Origin: JAVBPB01 sp031549965
GTDB lineage: Bacteria > Bacillota > Clostridia > Lachnospirales > Lachnospiraceae
DNA: 18,253 bases
Assembly: GCA_031549965.1 (NCBI GenBank)
Contig: JAVBPB010000007.1
Span: forward strand, 1 to 18,253
Direction: 5' to 3'
In this document: in pieces, positions 1 to 6,848 of the stretch
Position numbering within the stretch: position 1 is the stretch's first letter
Layout: every line of letters begins with the position of its first letter
Translations under genes and position numbers: made by a program
The notes under the pieces: generated by a model
The model's input: only the letters and a program-made list of their open reading frames with translations
Database searches by the model: none
Told to the model about the DNA's origin: nothing

Positions 1-988
1 TTCTATAAACTTCATCTTCTGAATCTTGTGTATAAAGCCATATAAGTATTCGTCGATTAACTTCTACTCCAGTCAATATCTTACGAAAGTATTCTTTGCG
101 TTGGTCTAAATATCCTTCCCTAATAGTACCGTCCGTAGTAATCTCTATATAAAGTGGGTTTTTTTGGGTGCTTAAAGATGTTTGAATTTGTAAAAACATT
201 GTATTTTCAACAGCTTCATGTATTTCATCAGCGGCTGCTGTCTTAATGTTTCGTCCTTCACGTCCGGTCCCTTTAGCCGACATTTTTTTAATAGAGCCTT
301 TATTTTGTCGTGTATGCTTACCGTGTTTTTTCTTTTGTTTGGGGTTTCCAAAAAATATTCCTTTAATATTTGCTCTGGTTACTTTTTCTATGCGCTTTGA
401 TTCTTCACGGAAATAATTTATACAATCAAATAATAACGAAGCTTGTTCATAGTTATTTGAAGCACATAGGGCTTTATATCCCATTTCACCACAAAACCAA
501 TCGGCTAAAACAATTGCAGCAATAAATGGTGTTTTGCCATTTTTACGTGCTATAAGTAGTATTGACTCTTGAAATAAATTAACGTACTCATCTATTTCTT
601 CCTCGAGATATAGGAATCCAAACAATGCTTCGATATATGCTTTTTGCCATAGTGATAGAATAAATGGATCTCCAGCAAATGGAGCTTCAAAATGTTTTAT
701 TTCACTTTCAATAAATTTTATTCTTTTATGTGGTCTGTCTAAATTAAATACTACATCACCAGGAGGATTAATAATCAATTGTATTAATCCCTCTAATTGT
801 GTGGCTAATTCTCTACCAACGATGTAAGGTGCTTGTCCTCTCCTACATTTTTTATAATACTCAATTAAAAACGAATGTTCTCCATCAATTTCTTCTGACA
901 AAACTTCCCAACATGTAATAGGTATAATCGTTGGATTAATAACTTCCCATGTTGCAAATGTGTTTTTTTCGTTAATCGTCGTATTCAC
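1..988 (-). CDS. Terminase large subunit (partial, C-terminal part outside window)
   Basis: This is the ATPase/nuclease motor that packages phage DNA into proheads. The frame is open from the window edge to a GTG at 988-986, about 329 codons. I chose the GTG because an AGGAGG lies 9 bases upstream and no ATG is available in frame. An N-terminal region with WQKAYIEALFGF is followed by the Walker A-like LLIARKNGKTPF, typical of HK97-type large terminases, and by a Walker B-like stretch TAAADEIHEA. The nuclease domain would lie beyond the left edge. The start overlaps the end of the upstream small-terminase candidate by 17 bp, so the two are probably translationally coupled. The family assignment is firm. 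The exact start is likely but not proven. Confidence 0.93.
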   Translation of the reverse strand, partial: MNTTINEKNTFATWEVINPTIIPITCWEVLSEEIDGEHSFLIEYYKKCRRGQAPYIVGRELATQLEGLIQLIINPPGDVVFNLDRPHKRIKFIESEIKHFEAPFAGDPFILSLWQKAYIEALFGFLYLEEEIDEYVNLFQESILLIARKNGKTPFIAAIVLADWFCGEMGYKALCASNNYEQASLLFDCINYFREESKRIEKVTRANIKGIFFGNPKQKKKHGKHTRQNKGSIKKMSAKGTGREGRNIKTAAADEIHEAVENTMFLQIQTSLSTQKNPLYIEITTDGTIREGYLDQRKEYFRKILTGVEVNRRILIWLYTQDSEDEVYR

Positions 989-1313
989 TCATGTCATCCT
1001 CCTCATCATCAGAAGGCGTGTCACTAAGTAGAACCTTATTAATTTTTTGCATTGCTGATGAATACTGTGCCATATATTTTATTCTAGCTTTAGATGCTGC
1101 AGTTTCTTTCATATCATCAGGATTTTTACTCGACCAAATAATAGACTTAAGGTTTTTTATTAATTCTAAATCAGCATATAGTTCAGCAATTTTCATTATC
1201 CATTTATCATTAATAATTAATTTTATTTCTGGAACATTCGTTGATTTAAAAGCATTTATTAACCTATCATATTCATTTTTGGCAAGTTGTTCTTTAGTTA
1301 GTTCTACTTTCAT
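972..1313 (-). CDS. P27-like terminase small subunit (probable)
   Basis: A 113-residue, largely helical protein with a very acidic end (PSDDEEDDMSEYDD). Its position directly before the large terminase, its length and the helical pattern around KWIMKIAELYADLELIKNL and KARIKYMAQYSSAMQKI fit the P27 type of small terminase, which recognises the packaging site. The similarity is weak by eye. AGAGG lies 5 bases before the ATG. Its last 17 bp overlap the terL start. A second small-terminase-like gene lies at 2106-2573, so the roles may be split or one may be only a DNA-binding relative. Confidence 0.6.
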   Translation of the reverse strand: MKVELTKEQLAKNEYDRLINAFKSTNVPEIKLIINDKWIMKIAELYADLELIKNLKSIIWSSKNPDDMKETAASKARIKYMAQYSSAMQKINKVLLSDTPSDDEEDDMSEYDD

Positions 1314-1436
1314 AAATACCTCTTAAAAATTTTCTAGGAAATTTTCAAAAAAAATTCAAAATTTTACGTGTGTGTTAAGGAAAGGCCCACTAAGGAGTAG
1401 GGAAGAGTATCGAAATGATTTTTTTAGTGGGGGGCA
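1314..1436. other. Intergenic region with long-range inverted repeat; candidate cos site
   Basis: This 123-bp gap sits between the HNH gene and the small-terminase candidate. CCCACTAA at 1386-1393 is the exact reverse complement of TTAGTGGG at 1424-1431, with 30 bases between, and the right arm runs into a G7 tract (GTGGGGGGC). G/C tracts are rare in this AT-rich window. In cos phages with an HNH protein the cohesive-end site commonly lies near the HNH and terminase genes. Calling this cos is inference. A loose hairpin in the mRNA is an alternative. Confidence 0.35.
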
Positions 1437-2105
1437 TCAATTATAATCACTAAAATACTTTTCAATGTAATCTATTTGATTATTGACTATCGTCATATTA
1501 TCAGAGCGTTCATAAGCTCTCTTAATGCAAACATCTTTTGATGTATCTATATGAATAACTTCAGCTCCATACAATTTGATTATTGTATCCCTTTCGTACA
1601 ACTTTGGATAGCAACCAATTATATATGCATTCTCCCATTCACCTTTCCTCATTCTGATTCTATCTAGAATCAGTTGCCTGATATCAAACGCTATAGATTT
1701 GGTGGCTGCTGGCTTATCATAACGTGTTGCTATACATATTGATTCATGTATCTTGTCCAAGTCCAATACTAAATCATAACGTGTCGCAACTGTTTCCACA
1801 TATGTTGTTTTACCTGCTAAAGGTGCCCCACAAACTAAATATACCTTATGCTCAATTGATGTATATCTTCTATGGACTCTGTTATGACAGTCATGACATA
1901 TAACCTCGATGTTCTTTAGATTCAATGCTATAGTAGGATCATTCACATTTTCCAATGTAAGCTCTATTGTATGATGTGCTCTTAAAAAACTGTATGCACA
2001 TACGTTTCCACAATGCGCACATTTTCCATTGGATTTTATTTTGGCATATCGTGCAAACTTTTTATATTCATTTGACCAATAGAACTCTGCTACTGACTTA
2101 TACAT
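1437..2105 (-). CDS. HNH nuclease fused to P-loop kinase-like domain
   Basis: A 222-residue two-domain protein. Residues about 10-80 form an HNH zinc finger: C29xxC32, H44-H45, then C70xxC73 followed by H74. Residues about 86-222 look like a P-loop nucleotide kinase: GAPLAGKTT at 93-101, DLDKIH at about 115-120, and a basic lid-like segment CIKRAYERSDN near the end. Phage HNH proteins next to terminases are known to assist cos cleavage and packaging. The kinase half resembles small polynucleotide kinase or zeta-toxin-like P-loop proteins, and its substrate is unknown. The start ATG directly follows the TAA of the upstream gene. The domain calls are solid; the combined role in end processing is inference. 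Confidence 0.82.
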   Translation of the reverse strand: MYKSVAEFYWSNEYKKFARYAKIKSNGKCAHCGNVCAYSFLRAHHTIELTLENVNDPTIALNLKNIEVICHDCHNRVHRRYTSIEHKVYLVCGAPLAGKTTYVETVATRYDLVLDLDKIHESICIATRYDKPAATKSIAFDIRQLILDRIRMRKGEWENAYIIGCYPKLYERDTIIKLYGAEVIHIDTSKDVCIKRAYERSDNMTIVNNQIDYIEKYFSDYN

Positions 2106-2573
2106 TTATACACCTTCAGTAGTTGGTTTATTATCTTTTTCTAAAGCATCTCTCTTTAATTGTAAGGTTTGTGGATCCCTAGCATACTCATTAGGAAATC
2201 TATTAATTAATAACCACATCAATATGTTAGGATCGGGCTTAATGTATTTTGTTGTAACTTTCCTAGACACTAATATTTCTTGTCCGTCTTCGCCTCTTGC
2301 GTATTGCTTCGTTTCTTCCTCGTATGTAAAACCAATTGCTAGTTCATACGATTTGTTTACCAATTCCGTTTTAAAAACAGCATTGCCTGCATTAATAGCA
2401 TTTTGCAATTCATTATATTGCTTTTTATATTTTTGCCATTGGGATTTAGATATTTTATAGAATGCTTGAAGCTGCTTTTCTGTAACTCCGCATCTACAAT
2501 ATTTCTCAATATTATCTAATTCAGGCTTTATAGTTTTTGAATACTGCGAATTGCTTTCAGTTATCTTTGGCAT
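2106..2573 (-). CDS. Terminase small subunit-like helix-turn-helix protein
   Basis: 155 residues. The N-terminal helix-turn-helix runs from YCRCGVTEKQLQAFYKIS to QWQKYKKQY. It is followed by the AINAGNAVFKTELVNKSYELAIGFTYEE segment and then TKYIKPDPNILMWLLINRFPNEYARD. This order (HTH, Lys/Arg-rich helix, GFTYEE, PDP..WLLxNR.P..) is characteristic of a common phage small-terminase or DNA-packaging family. It would bind packaging-site DNA. Its start ATG overlaps the stop of the upstream gene by one base (TAATG). It is separated from terL by the HNH gene and another small-terminase candidate, which is unusual. Confidence 0.72.
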   Translation of the reverse strand: MPKITESNSQYSKTIKPELDNIEKYCRCGVTEKQLQAFYKISKSQWQKYKKQYNELQNAINAGNAVFKTELVNKSYELAIGFTYEEETKQYARGEDGQEILVSRKVTTKYIKPDPNILMWLLINRFPNEYARDPQTLQLKRDALEKDNKPTTEGV

Positions 2574-2803
2574 TATTTACCCCTCTTTCCTTTTGTGTCA
2601 CCTTCAACTATTGTTTTTAATATATAATGAAATGGGAATAGGCATAACAATATTATTAATGGTATACATGTTGCAATCCACGATATTGATGTTGCTCGTG
2701 TTATTTTAAATAAGAGCATTATTAATTGAATGCATGATAATATAACCATAAGAACTAAAGATATTAAATAAGAAATTGCAATTGCTATTTGGAATTGTTT
2801 CAT
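2573..2803 (-). CDS. Small membrane protein, two predicted helices
   Basis: 76 residues, not recognised. Residues about 5-32 and 41-63 are strongly hydrophobic, so two transmembrane helices are likely, with a short basic C-terminal tail (GDTKGKRGK). The size and topology would suit a holin-like or small accessory membrane protein, but it is not in a visible lysis cassette, so no function is assigned. AGGAG precedes the ATG by 7 bases. Its stop overlaps the next start by one base. Confidence 0.7.
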   Translation of the reverse strand: MKQFQIAIAISYLISLVLMVILSCIQLIMLLFKITRATSISWIATCIPLIILLCLFPFHYILKTIVEGDTKGKRGK

Positions 2804-2819
2804 TTATGTTTCTCCTATT

Positions 2820-2993
2820 CTACTTTAATAAGTCTTTTAATTTTGTATTTATGTCTTTTAATCTATCAATTTTAACTTTGTTATCATCCCCGTATTGTTC
2901 ACTATCTTTTGTTAATGCCTTAATAAGTGCATCATTCTCTTTAATATCTTTATTAATAGCAATCTTTAATTGCTTTGAAATATAATTATTCAT
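2820..2993 (-). CDS. Small helical protein of unknown function
   Basis: 57 residues, starting MNNYISKQLK. I chose the ATG at 2993-2991 rather than one 54 bases upstream because an AGGAGG lies 6 bases before it. The protein is charged and likely all helical (KIAINKDIKENDALIKAL, DRLKDINTKLKDLL), perhaps a short coiled coil. Not recognised. Confidence 0.65.
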   Translation of the reverse strand: MNNYISKQLKIAINKDIKENDALIKALTKDSEQYGDDNKVKIDRLKDINTKLKDLLK

Positions 2994-3006
2994 GATTTTC
3001 CTCCTG

Positions 3007-3108
3007 TTATTTTCCACAACAATGTTTATATTTTTTACCACTTCCACATTTACAAGGTGCTTTTCTTACTACACCTGTTTGAATGTGCAATGGCATTTGC
3101 TTAGGCAC
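3007..3108 (-). CDS. SEC-C zinc-binding microprotein
   Basis: A 33-residue frame beginning at GTG 3108-3106 (MPKQMPLHIQ...), or 29 residues if it starts at the ATG at 3096. It ends with the complete SEC-C motif CKCGSGKKYKHCCGK, the zinc finger known from the C-terminus of SecA and from many small proteins. Here the motif stands almost alone. Start choice is uncertain because both starts have only distant GGAG-like sites. It lies directly after the 3114-3428 gene and just before the 2820-2993 gene, so it is part of the same transcript. The role is unknown; a metal-dependent binding module is likely. Confidence 0.7.
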   Translation of the reverse strand: MPKQMPLHIQTGVVRKAPCKCGSGKKYKHCCGK

Positions 3109-3113
3109 TCCAT

Positions 3114-3428
3114 TTAATTCCTCTTTTTATATTCTTCTGGTTCATTTTCTTTATATTTTCTAACTGCTCTAGCGCATGGATATGTTAGATTTTTATTACA
3201 ATATTTACAATGATAATAATCCCCACACATATCACAATTCGCATATTTGCTATCGGACCATTTTAATTCATCTTCGAACTTTTGTTCTTCTACTAAAGTA
3301 GTGCGTTTTTTTGTGGCCTTGTTTATTAGCTCTTGCAACGTCCCTATATCATTTCTATAGGCATCATTCAATATGTCACCTCGTTTATTAAAAATAAAAC
3401 TGTCTAACGCTTCTTGATATTTATTCAT
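3114..3428 (-). CDS. Cysteine-rich MNKYQEA-family phage protein
   Basis: 104 residues. The first part (MNKYQEALDSF ... IGTLQELINKATKK) matches the pattern of the next gene upstream, which begins MNKYQEA and has NLKELVDKAISKK. This N-terminal helix pair recurs in small phage proteins. Residues 65-85 hold CDMC, CKYC and one more Cys (C65, C68, C74, C77, C85), a probable zinc site. Its end is basic (EEYKKRN). Function unknown. The 6-bp gap to the upstream gene suggests tandem duplication followed by divergence of the C-terminal zinc domain. Confidence 0.72.
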   Translation of the reverse strand: MNKYQEALDSFIFNKRGDILNDAYRNDIGTLQELINKATKKRTTLVEEQKFEDELKWSDSKYANCDMCGDYYHCKYCNKNLTYPCARAVRKYKENEPEEYKKRN

Positions 3429-3434
3429 TATCCA

Positions 3435-3719
3435 TCATCTCCAATCTATTTCTTGTCCACATTCAGTGCAATATTTAGATTTTTCATCAATACGATTCCT
3501 ATTTAATCTACTTCCACATTTAGGACAATTCCACAAATCAATTCTATTGTTAAAAACTTTAAATTGGAAATCCTTGTCGCATAGTATAGGTTTTTTAGAA
3601 ATTGCTTTATCAACTAATTCTTTTAAATTATCAATATGCACTGGTAATTTATCAGCCGTACAATGTGCCATTTCTAATAAAAATTCAACAGTATTTATTG
3701 CTTCTTGATATTTATTCAT
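3435..3719 (-). CDS. MNKYQEA-family protein with C-terminal zinc ribbon
   Basis: 94 residues. The N-terminal helical part resembles that of its downstream neighbour (MNKYQEA start, then NLKELVDKAISKK). Residues 65-87 are a clear zinc ribbon: CPKC at 65-68 and CTEC at 84-87. The start overlaps the end of the upstream gene by 4 bp. Function unknown. Zinc ribbons of this form bind nucleic acid or protein partners. Confidence 0.75.
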   Translation of the reverse strand: MNKYQEAINTVEFLLEMAHCTADKLPVHIDNLKELVDKAISKKPILCDKDFQFKVFNNRIDLWNCPKCGSRLNRNRIDEKSKYCTECGQEIDWR

Positions 3720-4081
3720 TGCTTTTCCTCCTGTTGTTTTATAAAATAATCTGCCATATCACCATAACCTTTTGTTATTTCATCATTACGATCATCAATA
3801 TTTTTTTTATAGTCTTTTTTATCTTGCTCAGTACCTTTTATTATTTTGCAATCCATTAAATCCTCTAAATCATTTCCAAATAGATGATATACGCTATCTG
3901 CTTCTTTTTCTTTTTCATTCCATATTCCTGGACAACAACTCTCGTAGCAATAAAGTCCGTTATCCTCTTCAAACCATTGTGGAGTAAGTTTTATTGTTTT
4001 ATTTAATAAATTCTTACGACCACTAACGGTACAATATTTGATTCCAAACTTTATACTGTCTCCGCCTTCTATTTTTGGCAT
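3716..4081 (-). CDS. Conserved-looking phage protein of unknown function
   Basis: 121 residues from the ATG at 4081-4079, which has AAGGAGA 7 bases upstream; an in-frame ATG 30 bases earlier lacks such a site. Contains KYCTVSGRKNLLNKTIKL, then GLYCYESCCPGIW with three cysteines, and a charged helical C-terminus (GYGDMADYFIKQQEEKQ). Not recognised. It is the first gene after a 214-bp spacer that carries repeats, so its transcript may start there. Confidence 0.65.
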   Translation of the reverse strand: MPKIEGGDSIKFGIKYCTVSGRKNLLNKTIKLTPQWFEEDNGLYCYESCCPGIWNEKEKEADSVYHLFGNDLEDLMDCKIIKGTEQDKKDYKKNIDDRNDEITKGYGDMADYFIKQQEEKQ

Positions 4082-4140
4082 TTTAAATCTCCTTCCTTTA
4101 ATTTCAATCACTACCTAGTTCCCTTTACTACCTCTTAAAT

Positions 4141-4264
4141 AAATGTTACATAACCCCTAATTGTGTCACATTTTTTTCTAACTTTTCACACACCAACTTT
4201 CCCTTGCAACTGCCTTGTTTTTCCTACTTTTCTATCAATAATCTTATTAAAAAATGTTACATAA
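4141..4264. repeat. Direct 13-bp repeat and three odd palindromes upstream of a gene block
   Basis: AAATGTTACATAA occurs at 4141-4153 and again at 4252-4264. Each copy contains the 9-base odd palindrome ATGTTACAT (4143-4151, 4254-4262). A related palindrome TGTGTCACA lies at 4162-4170. The sites sit in the spacer between the PP-loop gene (ending 4296) and the gene starting at 4081, and each repeat is embedded in a longer, imperfect 30-base similarity. Operator sites for a regulator are the simplest reading. I see no convincing promoter or open frame here. Confidence 0.5.
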
Positions 4265-4295
4265 TTCTCAATCTCGTGAAATTCATGTTTTTAGC

Positions 4296-5273
4296 CTATT
4301 TTTGCTTGGCTTCTTCATATATTCTAAAATTATGATATGCTCTTGTATATTCATAACTTTCACCAAAAATATTATTTACAGCATTCAATAATTTTGGCTC
4401 ATGCTTCTCTATAATTTTTAGTTCTTCTTCAAAATCACGTCCAAATGGGCATCCGGCACAGCCTGTTCTACTTAATCCATACCCACTATAGCAAAGGCTA
4501 TTTATAACATCGTAGTGAACGTTATATTCTAATTTATCACTGTCTTTATACCAAAATATAGGCCTAAAATCAGATACTATTTCTCCTCTACTAAAACATG
4601 ATGAATAATTAGTTGATCTTATACCACCTTCACTCTTTCTAACGCCTACTACATTTAGATTAATTCCATTCTCGCTCATGTACTTATGTGCTACTTTCTT
4701 TTTTGCCCACTGACAGCAAGCATTAGAAATTTTAAAATTAGGTGGATTGCTAATAATGAATTCTTTTAATAACTTATTTCTGGATATGTTATAAGAACTG
4801 CCATCGCCATTCATATTACACCACCATAATAGAGCTACTTTGCAATTGGGATATTCTTCTAATAAAACATCAAATGATTTATCTTTGAATTTAAAATTAT
4901 GTTTTTGTAATCTTGAAATCATTTCTGATACATATTTCGATATAAAAGGTTGTCCATATTCTTTACAACTAACTGGGATCGGCTTGATTGCTTTTACTTT
5001 TTGTATCGTTATATTATATTTGTTTTCCAAATAGTCTAAATGTTCCTTGGTGGCTTTATACTCAATTCCTGTATCGTACCATACCCAGTGTATTTTCATG
5101 TCCCAGAATAATTGTTTAAATATATCTACAACTATATCGGAATCACTTCCACCGCTTACAGCTACTAAAACCTCGTTATACTGTGGAACTGTTGCATCTG
5201 TTTTGCAAAACGAATCAAAGATAACAATATTAGATGGACACTTTTCTAAAACGGTTATTAAATTGCTTTCCAT
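4296..5273 (-). CDS. PP-loop ATPase, PAPS reductase-like
   Basis: 325 residues. The N-terminal pyrophosphate-binding loop is VAVSGGSDSD (SGGSDS at 40-45), followed by WVWYDTGIEY, the adenylate-binding pattern of the PAPS reductase/adenine nucleotide alpha-hydrolase family. Cysteines at C186-C187 (NACCQWAKKK), C226, C261 and GCAGCPFG (C272, C275) could hold an Fe-S cluster or be redox active. Family members reduce PAPS or activate a substrate by adenylation; phage copies have largely unknown substrates, with nucleic-acid thiolation or modification and sulphur scavenging both possible. The start ATG follows the TAA of the recombinase gene with no gap, so they are coupled. A second, distinct PP-loop gene lies at 6838-7599. 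Confidence 0.8.
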   Translation of the reverse strand: MESNLITVLEKCPSNIVIFDSFCKTDATVPQYNEVLVAVSGGSDSDIVVDIFKQLFWDMKIHWVWYDTGIEYKATKEHLDYLENKYNITIQKVKAIKPIPVSCKEYGQPFISKYVSEMISRLQKHNFKFKDKSFDVLLEEYPNCKVALLWWCNMNGDGSSYNISRNKLLKEFIISNPPNFKISNACCQWAKKKVAHKYMSENGINLNVVGVRKSEGGIRSTNYSSCFSRGEIVSDFRPIFWYKDSDKLEYNVHYDVINSLCYSGYGLSRTGCAGCPFGRDFEEELKIIEKHEPKLLNAVNNIFGESYEYTRAYHNFRIYEEAKQK

Positions 5274-5966
5274 TTAGTCCTTCCTCGTGTTCTTGCTGCC
5301 ACCGCTTTTGACACCAATATAAATTTCGCTTCTATTAGCTTCTATATCTTCTTTTCCCCAACAAACATATAATAAAGTGACATCTGGAGAATCATGGTTA
5401 TACATTTGCATTAAAGTAATAAGATTACCTCCATCATTCATATAGTGATATCCGAATGTTTTCCTCAAACTATGTGGACCGAATGTATAATCTATTCCTA
5501 TAGCTTTTGCTGCTGTATTTGCAATTCTATAAAATTGTTGGCGAGTAATTGGATCAGTGTATTTTTGGCCGTTGACTTCTTTTTTTTGGCCCATGAAGAG
5601 AAAACTATTCTTTGTTAAATTGTGACGCAAAACATATTCGTCCACTTCTTTTTTAAATTGTTTATTCATGGGGAAATTTTGAGGTTTGCCTGTTTTGTTT
5701 TCTTTTATATGTACATAACCGTTCAAGTCTTTTACACGTAGTTGCAATATGTCTTCTGCCCTAAATGCTGTGTTGAATCCAACAACTAGTAGCATATAGT
5801 TTCTATCAGCTTGATTTCTTTTCACATCTGTTTTAGCTAACTCTACTTTATCCAACATATAATAAAGCAATTTATTTATTTGTTTTTTATCTTTGAGTGG
5901 TTGGGTTGCTTGTTGGCCATTAAAATTCTTTATTTTTCTTTTCCAATCACGTTTAGATGTTGCCAT
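5274..5966 (-). CDS. Compact tyrosine recombinase
   Basis: 230 residues carrying the whole catalytic set of the tyrosine recombinase family: R69 (TAFRAEDIL), K91 (NKTGK), H165-x-x-R168 (HSLRKT), H191 (MYNHDSPDVTLLY) and the nucleophile Y200. It is short: the usual N-terminal arm-binding and core-binding domains of phage integrases are reduced to about 40 residues. It also lies among accessory genes, not at the lysogeny end. It may be a resolvase, an inversion enzyme or a XerC/D-like factor and not the integrase. No inverted repeats that look like an invertible switch were seen nearby. It overlaps the upstream gene by 14 bp. Confidence 0.85.
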   Translation of the reverse strand: MATSKRDWKRKIKNFNGQQATQPLKDKKQINKLLYYMLDKVELAKTDVKRNQADRNYMLLVVGFNTAFRAEDILQLRVKDLNGYVHIKENKTGKPQNFPMNKQFKKEVDEYVLRHNLTKNSFLFMGQKKEVNGQKYTDPITRQQFYRIANTAAKAIGIDYTFGPHSLRKTFGYHYMNDGGNLITLMQMYNHDSPDVTLLYVCWGKEDIEANRSEIYIGVKSGGSKNTRKD

Positions 5967-6375
5967 TGGTTTTCTCCATATTAGTATTAAGCCAAGTTAT
6001 TACAGGATACTCGATATCAGTACAATCTCCTTTTTCTAATGGTCCATATGGTATATCATTTTTTTCTAAATAACATTCCTGACTGCAATAGTAATCTCCA
6101 TAACTATAATAGTACTTTTCGCCTTCATAAATTGGTTTTCTGCATTGTTCACATAATACAAAGGCTCGTCCATGTTCTTTCAATAGTTTTTCATCCCAAA
6201 GTTTTGCAACATCATCAATGTGTTTTTGATTAAGTTTATATGTTTTATCAGGTTCCTCGATTGGTCCATATGTTGCACCTAATATTATCAATTTATAATT
6301 AGCTTCGTTTATATCTGTGATCTTCCAAACTCTTAGTCCGTCAAAAATCAAATCATTTATTTTAAATTTCGGCAT
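5953..6375 (-). CDS. Protein with treble-clef-like zinc motif, function unknown
   Basis: 140 residues from the ATG at 6375-6373, which has AAAGGAG 7 bases upstream; the frame continues further up but without such a site. The N-terminus (FKINDLIFDGLRVWKITDI) looks like a small beta domain. Residues 75-101 form a zinc motif C75xxC78 ... C97xxxC101 (LCEQCRKPIYEGEKYYY, YCSQECY), as in FLZ/MYM-like treble clefs. Not recognised as a named family. It is the first gene of the block running down to 4296. Confidence 0.65.
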   Translation of the reverse strand: MPKFKINDLIFDGLRVWKITDINEANYKLIILGATYGPIEEPDKTYKLNQKHIDDVAKLWDEKLLKEHGRAFVLCEQCRKPIYEGEKYYYSYGDYYCSQECYLEKNDIPYGPLEKGDCTDIEYPVITWLNTNMEKTNGNI

Positions 6376-6420
6376 TTTATCACTCCTTTTTATATTAAAA
6401 CTTGACATTTCGCTCTCTAA

Positions 6421-6552
6421 AGTCATAAAGAATTAGAAAGTAGATGTTCAGCAAATGAAAACTATATTATTAAAATTAGTTTTGTATTACTACCAACTAG
6501 TTTAGGACCAACTGGAGCAATTAATATCAATGTTAATATTTATTGCTTTTAA
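6421..6552 (+). pseudogene. Possible coding remnant without a start codon
   Basis: A plus-strand frame of 43 sense codons, bounded by TAA at 6418-6420 and TAA at 6550-6552, contains no ATG, GTG or TTG start. Its translation (... VLLPTSLGPTGAINININVN ...) has a protein-like ending and is followed 10 bases later by a good plus-strand terminator. It could be the 3' end of a gene lost by recombination near 6400-6420. It is short, so chance cannot be excluded. Confidence 0.25.
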
Positions 6553-6562
6553 TGATGAAATT

Positions 6563-6591
6563 TAGAGGCTATTTTTACCCCTCTATTTTTT
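6563..6591 (+). terminator. Rho-independent terminator
   Basis: TAGAGG at 6563-6568 pairs with CCTCTA at 6580-6585 around an 11-base loop and is followed directly by six Ts (6586-6591). There is no T-run on the minus strand side, so it acts on plus-strand transcripts. No intact plus-strand gene lies upstream of it, only the possible remnant at 6421-6552. Confidence 0.65.
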
Positions 6592-6618
6592 GCATTGTGT
6601 TTTTTATAGTGTTATAAT
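6590..6618 (+). promoter_or_regulatory. Sigma-A-type promoter for the 6693-6848 gene
   Basis: TTGCAT (6590-6595) and TATAAT (6613-6618) are separated by exactly 17 bases. Transcription would start near 6625. The leader contains a hairpin-forming pair (GGATGT ... ACATCC) and leads to GAGG 9 bases before an ATG at 6693. The -35 box begins in the T-run of the preceding terminator. Confidence 0.7.
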
Positions 6619-6692
6619 TCAAGTAGGATGTAATAAAAATATACAAACATCCACTTCATATAGTCGCTTAAAAGGCGGCGAGGTAAAATAAT

Positions 6693-6848
6693 ATGAAAAT
6701 AGAAACAAAGATTAAAAGAAAAACTATTAAAATACGTAGCAAAGGCATCTCTGTTACTTATAAATGTACCGAAACTAAAGCGTCAGTAAGTTCAGTACAT
6801 CCTTTGGCAAAAATTGTTTTATGGATTAGACGCTTCATTAATCAATAA
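6693..6848 (+). CDS. Small basic protein, plus-strand accessory gene
   Basis: 51 residues (MKIETKIKRKTIKIRSKGIS...), strongly basic, ending in an amphipathic or hydrophobic stretch (AKIVLWIRRFINQ). It has its own consensus promoter and a plausible ribosome site, and lies opposite to all neighbouring genes. It overlaps the 3' end of the convergent PP-loop gene by 11 bp. This layout is typical of a moron, a gene expressed independently in a prophage. Not recognised; its basic character would suit nucleic acid or membrane binding. Confidence 0.6.
   Translation: MKIETKIKRKTIKIRSKGISVTYKCTETKASVSSVHPLAKIVLWIRRFINQ

Noticed and set aside
991..1326. Plus-strand open frame of 111 codons
   Set aside because: It lies antisense to the small-terminase candidate and has a Ser-rich, low-complexity start; no ribosome site supports it.
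3602..3987. Plus-strand hydrophobic frames
   Set aside because: They oppose supported minus-strand genes and their composition is what antisense AT-rich reading frames usually give.
4082..4295. A small gene in this spacer
   Set aside because: Only very short frames (about 15 codons) without ribosome sites; the repeats explain the region better.
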